From NCBI GenBank assembly GCA_025355465.1, contig JANXZO010000049.1, forward strand, positions 1 through 32,792: a stretch of 32,792 nucleotides of DNA, given 5' to 3'. Below are positions 24,388 through 32,525 of the stretch, piece after piece (positions within the stretch are counted from its first letter, which is position 1; every line of letters starts with the position of its first letter). A program made the translations under genes and the position numbers. The stretch comes from Bacteroidales bacterium (GTDB lineage: Bacteria > Bacteroidota > Bacteroidia > Bacteroidales > FEN-979). The notes under the pieces were generated by a model. That model worked only from the letters and a program-made list of their open reading frames with translations. It searched no databases and was not told the DNA's origin.

Positions 24388-25371
24388 ATGAAAAACCAAC
24401 AATCACCTCACCTCCGGAATTTGTTCATCCTATGCCTTGTAATCTGTTCGTTCGGCTGCTCCAAGAAAGATGACACTACGAATGGGTTCTCCTCCACCAA
24501 GCCGGGGGCGAATCCTTTTGTCGCCGCTTTTATCAGCGATATCAATGCCGACACGTTGAGCGTCTACACGCTGTGGCTGCAGAATATGCAGCCCAGGTTC
24601 ATGTTAAGTGCAAACAGACGAAACATTGCCGTCTCCATCCAGAACAAATTCATCCAGAACGGCATCACCAACGCGGTGCTTGATTCATTTTACATTACAA
24701 GTTATTATAAAGACTCTACCTATAATACCTGGCAGTACAATGTGGTGGCCACTATAACCGGCAGTCAATATCCCGACAGCCTTTACATCGTCGGCGCCCA
24801 TTACGACGCGATTCTGAATCCCCCCGGCAATCCGTGGGTGGGTAGTCCCGGAGCCGACGACGATGCCAGCGGGGTCGCCTCACTGCTGGAGATTGGAAGG
24901 GTTTTTGTCAAACGCAGTTTCACGCCACGGTCCACCATCAAGCTCATCGCCTTCGGAGCCGAGGAGCTCAACATGAACGGGAGCCAGGATTATGCGACCA
25001 AGGCGTTCCTCGGTGGCAAAAAGATCCGGTGGATGCTGAACAACGACATGATCTCCTACGAGTATCACACCAACCCGGCCGACTGGAAAGTAAATCTAAT
25101 GGATTATTCCAATTCCGCTGATCTGCGCGTTTCGGCAGAGAATTACGTTTCGATGTACACCGATCTGGGAAAAACGCACGACTCCACCGCCAACAAAGAG
25201 GGCGATAGTTATAACTTCTACCTGAAAGGTTACAAGGCCCTCTTTTTCATCAGTTCAGCGAGCACCCCTTATTACCACCAGATGGGGGATGTGGTAGGAA
25301 ACTGCAACTTCCCTTACTGCCGCGAGGTGACCAGGGTAACCTGTTCTATGCTGGTGGATCAGAACAAGTAA
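24388..25371 (+). CDS. M28-family zinc peptidase lipoprotein
   Basis: This 327-residue exported protein has lipobox SFGC with Cys24. The M28 metal ligands are present: His138 in VGAHYDA, Asp157 in GADDDASG, Glu192/Glu193 in FGAEELNMNGS, Asp220 in LNNDMIS and His297 in YYHQMGD. M28 enzymes are aminopeptidases or glutaminyl-cyclase-like enzymes; the intact metal and Glu set favours a peptidase. It lies 12 bp after the C10 protease stop, so the two are likely one transcript that cuts extracellular proteins and then trims peptides. Confidence 0.9.
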   Translation: MKNQQSPHLRNLFILCLVICSFGCSKKDDTTNGFSSTKPGANPFVAAFISDINADTLSVYTLWLQNMQPRFMLSANRRNIAVSIQNKFIQNGITNAVLDSFYITSYYKDSTYNTWQYNVVATITGSQYPDSLYIVGAHYDAILNPPGNPWVGSPGADDDASGVASLLEIGRVFVKRSFTPRSTIKLIAFGAEELNMNGSQDYATKAFLGGKKIRWMLNNDMISYEYHTNPADWKVNLMDYSNSADLRVSAENYVSMYTDLGKTHDSTANKEGDSYNFYLKGYKALFFISSASTPYYHQMGDVVGNCNFPYCREVTRVTCSMLVDQNK

Positions 25372-25391
25372 GATCCGGGTTCAAAGATTTT

Positions 25392-27239
25392 TCAATTCTC
25401 CATCACCTGATTCGGCAGCAAGATTCCTTCAATCTTGTGAAAGTCGGGTTCATCTTTCAAAGAGATGAAGTCAATCCTGAGGTCATCTACATAGAAATTG
25501 TAGTGTTTTGAAGGATTGTAGAAGTAAATTTTGGCAACTCCGTTGTCGGGCATGTTTTCCGGTACATAAAAAGCCGCTTCAACTTTTGTCCATTCATCAG
25601 CAGGGACAAACTTCTCGATGAGGAATGAGTTATAACTCAGGCTCTTTCCGTCTGCCTGGAAATCGACCACCAGACTGGCCTCGGGGAGTATCTTTTGCGA
25701 CAAAACCCAGGCTTCGATGCGTACAAGCCTGTTTTGAGTGGTAAAAAACGTATCCATCTTCACCTCAAGTCCGATGCTGTAAGGGATTTTCGGGTTGGTT
25801 TTCGACGACCATTTCCCGCCATGGAATACTGTATCGTTCCTAGTCAGGGGGTTCATCCAGAGCAATCCCTGGTCGCTCTCCATGTCGTTGGTAAAGCTTT
25901 TCTGTCCGGAAATACTCTCCGCAGGCAGGTATACTCTTGCTGTCTGGTGAAGGCTGAAGAACGAATCGCGGAATATCTCGCTGGTAATGGTATTGGGCGG
26001 ATAGATCCAGCGGGTGTGCTGCCAGAACTGGAAGATGTTGAGCCCGATGAGCACGACGAACATTGCGGACAACACCCGTTTCCAGGCAATCTTGTCCAGC
26101 GACTCGTACAGGAACATGATCAGCAGGCCTACCACAACGTAGAGGTCGATGAATGTGCGCTGTCCGCATTTTGAAGCGTAATACCATATCCACCAGCAGG
26201 AGAGGACATAGGTGAAGAGGAAGAGGAAGCCGAGCAGGGAAACGAACTGCATCCGGTTCCGCCGGTAAAGCCCGATAAATCCGAACAGTGAGATAAAAGC
26301 GATGGGTGTGTAAACGAACCATCCGCGGTTGTAACTGAACAGGATGTTGAACATGTGTGGCCTGAAAAAGTCCATCTTCTCATCCCCGTAGGTATAAACG
26401 ATGGGTTTCCCGGTTTGCAGGTACCAGAGGATGAAGGGAACGGAGAGCAGGATCAATGCCTGGATGGCGCCGCGGATGAGTGCCAGCCTGTCGCCGGTAA
26501 CCCTTTTAAAGGTGATCTTCAGTGCTTCAACCGAACCTGCCATGAATGGAACCAGCAGGATAATCAGTGCGTTCGTAGGTCTGATCAGGATGATGAGGGT
26601 ATAGATCAGGAGTGCCCGTACAAACCACTTCGACCGGTATTCGTGGAACATCTTCCAGGTAGTGAGGGCGAACAAAGTGATGAGGGCAAAGGAGTAGACA
26701 TGGGTCATCGAACCTTCCACAATGGTGAAGAAGATGAGGTTTGTACCCAGGGTGACGGTCAGCGTGACAAAGGCGGCGATTTTTTCTGTGGAACCGGTCC
26801 GGACGAGTAACTGCTGCAGCCAGCGGGCTCCCTTCCAGAGGAACCAGAGGGCCGAGATGGCGATCATCATCTGGTAGGGGAAAGAATAGCCGTCGCGCGG
26901 GAATATCTCGAGCCAGGCCAGCAAGTGACCGATAAGGAAAAAGGGGAGCCAGAGGATAGCGAGCCCGGGGAAGCATTTGTTGGCCACACCGTTTCCGGCA
27001 GGCTGACGAAACTCCTTGAATACCGACCTGTTCTCAGGATAGTACTGCCACTCGTAGTTCTCCACGAATTTGTACTGCAGGTCGTGGTAAATAAAGATGG
27101 CCGGCAGGTAGGCGTAATAACCTTTACCGTCGCTGTTAATGGCCCGGTCCCAGCGCTGGTCTATATCCTTGAATCCCAGGAAGAGACCGATGTAAATGAG
27201 CAGGATCAGCTCGGGGGTGAATTTGTAAAGGTACTTCAT
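25392..27239 (-). CDS. Polytopic membrane protein, GT-C glycosyltransferase-like, with C-terminal beta domain
   Basis: This 615-residue protein has roughly ten to eleven transmembrane segments in residues 8-415 and a soluble C-terminal domain of about 170 residues. A short first loop carries NSDGKGYYAYLPAIFI with Asp37 in the position where GT-C enzymes hold the catalytic acid, followed by a large loop with GNGVANKCFPGLAILWLPFF. The C-terminal part (FTNDMES, KWSSKTNPKIPYSIGL, NFYVDDLRIDF) looks like a carbohydrate-binding beta-sandwich. A lipid-linked sugar transferase role is inference. It follows rlmB by 5 bp. Confidence 0.7.
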   Translation of the reverse strand: MKYLYKFTPELILLIYIGLFLGFKDIDQRWDRAINSDGKGYYAYLPAIFIYHDLQYKFVENYEWQYYPENRSVFKEFRQPAGNGVANKCFPGLAILWLPFFLIGHLLAWLEIFPRDGYSFPYQMMIAISALWFLWKGARWLQQLLVRTGSTEKIAAFVTLTVTLGTNLIFFTIVEGSMTHVYSFALITLFALTTWKMFHEYRSKWFVRALLIYTLIILIRPTNALIILLVPFMAGSVEALKITFKRVTGDRLALIRGAIQALILLSVPFILWYLQTGKPIVYTYGDEKMDFFRPHMFNILFSYNRGWFVYTPIAFISLFGFIGLYRRNRMQFVSLLGFLFLFTYVLSCWWIWYYASKCGQRTFIDLYVVVGLLIMFLYESLDKIAWKRVLSAMFVVLIGLNIFQFWQHTRWIYPPNTITSEIFRDSFFSLHQTARVYLPAESISGQKSFTNDMESDQGLLWMNPLTRNDTVFHGGKWSSKTNPKIPYSIGLEVKMDTFFTTQNRLVRIEAWVLSQKILPEASLVVDFQADGKSLSYNSFLIEKFVPADEWTKVEAAFYVPENMPDNGVAKIYFYNPSKHYNFYVDDLRIDFISLKDEPDFHKIEGILLPNQVMEN

Positions 27240-27244
27240 GCCGT

Positions 27245-27985
27245 TTATTTGATGTTGCGTTGCCGAAGAACTTCATACAATACTACACCGGATGCCACGG
27301 AAACATTGAGCGATTCAATCTCTCCAACCACCGGGATGCGCAGGGTGGAGTCGGTGAGTTTGAGATACTCTTCAGAAATTCCTTCCCCTTCCGATCCGAG
27401 GATCAGCGCCAGCGGCTTGTTGTAATCAACCGTGGTGTAGTCGCCGACAGCTTTCTCGGTGGCTGCAAAAATGGAGATGCCGCTATCTTTGAGAAATTTC
27501 AGGGTATCTTTCAGGTTCTGGCTGCGGACTACGGGAAGTTTGTACAATGCCCCTGCGGATGTTTTTATGGCGTCGGAGTTGATCTGTCCCGATCCTTTGG
27601 CCGGCATGATCAGGGCATCCACACCCGTGCATTCGGCCGTGCGCGCGATGGCGCCAATGTTTCGCACATCGGTGATCCGGTCGAGGATGAGGAAGAGCGG
27701 CATGCGTCCCTGCTCGTAAACAAAGGGAACGATATCCTCGATGCGTTGGTAGGTGATCTCCGACACAAACGAAATGACCCCCTGGTGGTTCTGGCGCGAG
27801 AGACGATTCAGCTTCTCCACCGGCACAAACTGGAATGGGAGTTCCAGCTCCTTGATCAGTCCGAAAAGCTCCCGGAATCCCTCCCCCTTGAGCCCGTTCT
27901 GCAGCAGGATCTTTTCCAGTTCTTTACCCGCCTTGATTGCCTCAATTGCCGGCCGGATGCCGTAGATGTAGGTCTCTTTTTTCAT
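27245..27985 (-). CDS. rlmB: 23S rRNA (guanosine2251-2'-O)-methyltransferase RlmB
   Basis: This 246-residue SPOUT methyltransferase has the two-domain layout of RlmB. The N-terminal RNA-binding part (YIYGIRPAIEAIKAGKELEK, then RQNHQGVISFV) is followed by the knot domain with motif 1 DRITDVRNIGAIARTAE at about 102-118, motif 2 LGSEGEG at 196-202 and motif 3 ESLNVSVASGV at 224-234. It methylates G2251 in the 23S P-loop. It is followed closely by the GT-C-like gene and preceded by the repeat-filled gap downstream of rmuC. Confidence 0.95.
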   Translation of the reverse strand: MKKETYIYGIRPAIEAIKAGKELEKILLQNGLKGEGFRELFGLIKELELPFQFVPVEKLNRLSRQNHQGVISFVSEITYQRIEDIVPFVYEQGRMPLFLILDRITDVRNIGAIARTAECTGVDALIMPAKGSGQINSDAIKTSAGALYKLPVVRSQNLKDTLKFLKDSGISIFAATEKAVGDYTTVDYNKPLALILGSEGEGISEEYLKLTDSTLRIPVVGEIESLNVSVASGVVLYEVLRQRNIK

Positions 27986-27999
27986 AGGAATTCAGGGGT

Positions 28000-28063
28000 T
28001 AGGCATTGGCCATTAGCCAATAGGAATAATTTCACTTCGCTATCAATTATCAATTATCAATTT
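28000..28063. repeat. Two heptamer arrays upstream of rlmB
   Basis: Two heptamer runs are separated by a 13-bp non-repeat stretch: TAGGCAT, TGGCCAT, TAGCCAA, TAGGAAT (28000-28027, degenerate) and three copies of TATCAAT (28041-28061). They lead directly into the octamer array at 28064. Confidence 0.6.
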
Positions 28064-28199
28064 CATTATCACATTATCACATTACCACATTATCACATTA
28101 CCACATTACCACATTATCACATTATCACATTACCACATTACCACATTACCACATTATCACATTATCACATTATCACATTATCACATTATCACATTATCA
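28064..28199. repeat. 17-unit octamer array CATTATCA/CATTACCA between rmuC and rlmB
   Basis: There are seventeen exact 8-bp units in phase, eleven CATTATCA and six CATTACCA, with no other variants. The last base is also the first base of the rmuC stop codon (TCA at 28197-28199). On the rmuC-coding strand each unit reads TGATAATG or TGGTAATG. There are no spacers, so it is not a CRISPR. Confidence 0.95.
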
Positions 28200-29546
28200 C
28201 ATTTCCTCTTCCGTTTTTTCAAGCAGCGTCCGCGGAATCTCTTTTCCGGTTTTTGCTCCGAGTTCACGAAGTTTCTCGACTTTCCCGATCAGGTTGCCGC
28301 TTCCGGATTTTATCTTCTTATGGGCCTCATCATAGGTTTTTTTCACGGTGTCGATCTGGTTTCCCATCTTTTCGAGATCGGCCAGAAAAGAGACGAATTT
28401 ATCGTACAGGAGTCCGCCTTGCCGCGCAATCTCAATGGCATTTTGCGTCTGTTTCTCATGTTTCCAGATGGAGGCGACCGTCTTGAGTGTGGCCAACAGC
28501 GTGGTGGGGCTTACGATGACGACGTTTTTATCCCAGGCAAAAGTGAAGAGATCCGGGTCGGACTGGATGGCTAGACTGAAGGCCGATTCGATGGGCATGA
28601 AGAGCAGCACGTAATCGGGGGTGTCGAAAGCGCCCAGTTGCTGGTAGTTCTTTTCGCTTAACATTTTCACGTGCGACCGGATCGACAGCAGGTGGAGTCT
28701 GCGCTGCTTCTCCTGCTCCTCGGAAGTGGTGGCTGCCGTGAATTCGGTGTAGGCTACCAGCGAGACCTTGGAGTCGACGATGATATGCTTGTTGTCGGGC
28801 AGGTTTACGATGACGTCGGGTCGGTAAATGTCACCCTGGTCAGAGCGGGTAGCCACCTCTCGTGTGTACTCCTGACCCCGAACCAGTCCTGAGCTTTCGA
28901 GCACCCTTTCAAGAATAAGTTCTCCCCAGTTGCCCTGTTTTTTTGTGTCGTAGGTGAGGGCGGTGGTGAGGTTTTTCGCGTCGCTGCTGATCTGCTGGTT
29001 GAGGTCGGCCAGGTTTTTTATCTCCTTCTCCAGTGAAAACCGCTGTTTCGACTCTTTGTCGTAGGTCTCATCCACCTTCTTCTCGAACTCTTTAATCCGA
29101 TCCCCAAGCGGTTTCAGGATCTCATCCAGTTTCGTGCGGTTCTGCTCGGTAAACTTTTGGGTCTTCTCTTCGAGGATCTCATTGGCCAGGTTCCGGAACT
29201 CGGTACGGAATTTATCCTGCAGTTGCCCGATCTCCGTTTTCTGGACTTCGAGTTTTTCGAGCAAACCCCTGTATTCCGCATCCTTTTGCGATACTTGCCG
29301 GTTCAGCTCTACGATCATCTGATCCTTTTCGGAGAGCTGTTGCGAGAGCGCAACCGCCTGCTCCTGGAACATCACGGACCGTTCATCGGCTACCCGTTTG
29401 TCACCAGTAAGCTGTTCGGTCTGACGTTTCAATGATTCAACTTCGCCTTCCCCGGCTGGGAGTGCGGAAAGTCTGAGTTTAAGTAATATCAAACCGATAC
29501 CGGTAATGACAACAGCGCCAATGATGATGATAATGATTTCCGACAT
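28197..29546 (-). CDS. rmuC: DNA recombination protein RmuC homologue
   Basis: This 449-residue protein has one N-terminal transmembrane segment (IIIIIGAVVITGIGLILLKL), a long coiled coil at about 35-135, and the RmuC domain from about 140. Family motifs include GNWGELILERVLESSGL, DIYRPDVIVNLPD, IIVDSKVSLVAY and YVLLFMPIESAF, followed by VVIVSPTTLLATLKTVA. The domain resembles restriction-endonuclease folds; RmuC limits inversions and recombination at short repeats in E. coli. Its stop codon is part of the adjacent octamer array. Confidence 0.95.
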   Translation of the reverse strand: MSEIIIIIIGAVVITGIGLILLKLRLSALPAGEGEVESLKRQTEQLTGDKRVADERSVMFQEQAVALSQQLSEKDQMIVELNRQVSQKDAEYRGLLEKLEVQKTEIGQLQDKFRTEFRNLANEILEEKTQKFTEQNRTKLDEILKPLGDRIKEFEKKVDETYDKESKQRFSLEKEIKNLADLNQQISSDAKNLTTALTYDTKKQGNWGELILERVLESSGLVRGQEYTREVATRSDQGDIYRPDVIVNLPDNKHIIVDSKVSLVAYTEFTAATTSEEQEKQRRLHLLSIRSHVKMLSEKNYQQLGAFDTPDYVLLFMPIESAFSLAIQSDPDLFTFAWDKNVVIVSPTTLLATLKTVASIWKHEKQTQNAIEIARQGGLLYDKFVSFLADLEKMGNQIDTVKKTYDEAHKKIKSGSGNLIGKVEKLRELGAKTGKEIPRTLLEKTEEEM

Positions 29547-29590
29547 GAAGGCAATTCAGATTATGGGAGGGTAAAGATACGAAAGGTTTG

Positions 29591-29646
29591 GAATGCACCA
29601 ATGCACCAATGCACGGATGCACGGATGCACGAATGCACAAATGTGT
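29591..29646. repeat. Six-to-seven-unit octamer array (nnATGCAC) upstream of rmuC
   Basis: Units are GAATGCAC, CAATGCAC, CAATGCAC, GGATGCAC, GGATGCAC, GAATGCAC and a diverged AAATGTGT. It ends 1 bp before the stop codon of the minus-strand surface-protein gene (29648-29650). Confidence 0.9.
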
Positions 29647-29647
29647 C

Positions 29648-30961
29648 TCAATGTCCTGGTCTTTGTAGCGTGATAGTTCCTGTAACCTGTTTCACTTCAC
29701 CGCCATTCACCCCGAAGGAGGCTTTGAAGACATAGGTTTCTTCAGTACAGGGTGAGCCTTTGTAGTTTCCGTCCCAGCCGGGTTCCGGTGAGAAGGTTTC
29801 AAAGACCATCACTCCCCAGCGGTTGAATATCTGCATCGAAAAATTTTCGATTCCTGTGCCAACCGGGTGATATGTGTCGTTCGGACCATCGCCGTTGGGG
29901 GTAAAGGCGTTGGGGAACCAGATGTTAACCGGGCACTCCCCGATGTTGACCGAATCGGAATGGGCGCAACCGTCAACAGAAACAAGTACTCTGTACTCCC
30001 CGGGCAGGGTGACAAAATAAACAGAATCTGTCGATCCGTCCTGCCAGAGATAGGTTCCTCCGGCGACATAGGCGCTGAGGGTTATCGTGTTGCCGCATAA
30101 AATGGTGTCACTCCCGATGTTGACATTGATGGCTGGTTTGTATGTCAGGTGGGTTTCGATATAGTGAATACAATTAACCGGGGGTGACAGGGTATCATGG
30201 TAAGTTCCAGCGATGGTTTGCCAGCCTCCCTGTACGAAGTATGGAGTGCCAAAACACAATGTGGTATCAATCACATTCAGGGGAGCTGTTACATTGATAA
30301 CAAGCGTGTCGGAAGCCTGGCTGTTCAGAATGCAATCCTGGTTTGAAGTAAGGATACAAATAACGCGGTCGCCGCTGGCTGGATTATAACTGAATACTGA
30401 ACTGTCTGTTCCTGCGGCAGCTCCATTAACAAACCATTGGTAAGCCGGTAGGGTTCCACCGTTGGTTGGATTGGCGGTAAGGGTAACCGGAACCCCATGG
30501 CAGAGGGGAGTTGGTGGCGGAGTAATGGAGACATCCACAGGCACCAAAGGCATCAGGTTCACTCCTATTTTCTGACTGTAGGCAATATTCCCGGGAGTAC
30601 AAAAATCGTCGGAAACGATGGTGCACTGCCCGGTATCACCATATGCCGGCGTGTAGATGAACTCCGGCTGATTTGAACCAGAGGCTATTCCGTTAACATA
30701 CCACTGGAAAATAGCGGTGGGGCCGCCAATGGGCGTTGTCACGGAAAACGTGTCAGCTGTTCCAGCACATAGCGGGTTGGCTGAGGCGGCAATAAGAAAG
30801 TTCATGAGTCCGGCAGGATTCACTACAACCATGAAGGTGGCCGTATCTCCTGCACAGGGAGCAAGGAAGGGCACAACGTGGTAGAATACGGTATCGGCAA
30901 GCGTGCCGGCATTGACCAGAACCTGGCTGATTGGATTCAGGACTCCCGGTGTGGGTTCGGA
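29648..30961 (-). pseudogene. Surface protein, C-terminal part, with T9SS type B sorting domain (frameshifted from the next entry)
   Basis: The frame contains at least two Ig/PKD-like repeats (segments around QWYVNGIASG and QWFVNGAAAG, each ending with a NPASGD-like turn) and the CHU_C 'gliding motility-associated' C-terminus: NIWFPNAFTPNGDGPNDTY, then IFNRWGVMVFE and TYVFKA. This is the type B signal for T9SS export and surface attachment or release. The frame stays open upstream of its first GTG (30874) and reads PTPGVLNPISQVLVNAG, which continues the upstream half after a single-base frameshift near 30945-30965. It is a broken gene, or intact with an assembly error. Confidence 0.8.
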
Positions 30962-32376
30962 ATGCAGGTATAGGTGGTTGTTTCACTGTTGCAAAGGGTT
31001 GTCGGACCATTGATCTCCTGCGGGGTGTGAGGCACACAAGCCACACTGAACCTTCCCAGGTCGAGCAAGCTGCTGGCTGCATAATACCATGTGTTGATCG
31101 TTTTGAGGGCGCCTAATCCAAGAGCCTGTGTCCAGGTATGACATCCTGAATCGGGAGGGTTAGCATAGCAACCATCAAGTTGTGAGCGCCCGCCATTATT
31201 CACTAGCAGCGTGTCGTTCCAGTAGGTGGCTAAAGGCGGGCCCGGTGGACGGACTAATTCGATGATAAATCCTCTGCCATTCGATTCAACGTCATACAGC
31301 GCGAGGTTAGTCAGCCCATTTACATATTTGATAGTAATCGCAACGCTATCCCCGCAAGGTACCGGAACACCGAGCCCATTCATCCCATTCCAGGTGATGA
31401 TGTTTACGAATCCGGTCTGGACAGAGCGGGTGATGGTAAGGTCTTCAGGCTGGATTCCGGGCAACAGGTTAGTCTCGATGTTCAGCATCACCTTGCCCGG
31501 TTTGCCTACCCTGAACCTGAAAGTAAATGTGCCATTACACCCTCTGGTAACATTGACCGTGTCGCCAAGGATCTCGCCGAAGGTTCCGGTGGGATACTCG
31601 ATAGAATCCGGGTCATTGAGGAATAGCTTGTACTCAGCATAATGATGGTTCCAGGAGCGGGACCGGTTACTGGTATCCCAAAGTGCGGGAGGTGGAAAAC
31701 AACCATTGGAGCTACATGTCATATCAAATTGCATGGGCACCATCCGGTTGAAATTTACAGAGGTGATAATCGAATCGGTTGTTAGGCAATACATGGTTGA
31801 TTTCATCGGGCCGGGAACACTGAAACACCATTGTTTTGACCAGATACGGCCTGGGATGGGAACCAGGGGCGTTTGGGTTTCATCCACAACTGTAATGTCC
31901 CATAACCTCAAGAAAATCTCATTCGAAGACGGTAGCGTGAAATTAATGCGGTAATCACCTAATTCAGTTGGTGAAAATGTAATTGCCGGATATCCATGAA
32001 TATTTAATGCATCCGGTCCGGCTACGGCCTGAGCGTAATATTGGATATAACCCGGCGAACCGGGAGCGAAAATTGCCGTGTTTGAGTACACAGGGACACC
32101 ATTGTGTTTAATGGTAAAAGTGACCGAAGATTGGAAGAGATCCCAAAATCCAAGGTAAATCTTTTCTCCCGGATGGGAGATGTGTATAAAGAGACTCTGC
32201 GCATCATCACAACTTGCAATACCAAAACAGCTATAGGCACCTCCTGAACTGTTGCCAGTCTGTATGAACAGATTTGGCAACGCAGTAGAGTCATTAGTGA
32301 GCTGCTTGGTACCCTCAGCACCGCTAAATAGCGAAGAGAAAATGAAAATTATAAAAAGTGTGAGACGAGTTTGCAA
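30937..32376 (-). pseudogene. Surface protein, N-terminal part (frameshifted; TTG start)
   Basis: This part is 479 residues with a signal peptide (LTLFIIFIFSSLFSGAEG) and beta-rich extracellular sequence of no recognised family, rich in Thr, Asn and Gly. The only in-frame start is TTG at 32376, because a stop lies at 32398-32400 and no ATG occurs between. The end reads TTTYTCIPNPHRES and then TGA, where the alternative frame would continue as TPGVLNPISQ into the T9SS domain. The combined protein would be about 905 residues. Confidence 0.7.
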
Positions 32377-32461
32377 ACAATAAATATATCCAATAATTCA
32401 ATACGCCAATTACTATTGTTTAATTTTCTTCGTGTAATGGTCTGGTAATAATTGAATTGTA

Positions 32462-32525
32462 GTGCTTTCGTGCATTCGTGCATAATCCTTCAGTCCATCA
32501 ATCCTTCAGTCCTTCAATCCTTCAA
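32462..32525. repeat. Composite octamer array: three GTGCATTC-type then five TCCTTCAG-type units
   Basis: Eight consecutive octamers in one phase: GTGCTTTC, GTGCATTC, GTGCATAA, TCCTTCAG, TCCATCAA, TCCTTCAG, TCCTTCAA, TCCTTCAA. The last units overlap the final four codons, including the stop, of the minus-strand FISUMP gene. The first type is the complement of the unit at 29591-29646. The rest of the 137-bp gap to 32376 shows no gene. Confidence 0.9.

Noticed and set aside
28064-28199. CRISPR array
   Set aside because: Units are 8 bp, contiguous, without spacers, and no cas genes are present.
27260-28486. Long plus-strand frame with repeated HYHIITLPHYHITT-like peptide
   Set aside because: It is antisense to rlmB and rmuC, and the repetitive part is merely the translation of the CATTATCA octamers; an 8-bp unit cycles through three frames and gives apparent peptide repeats.
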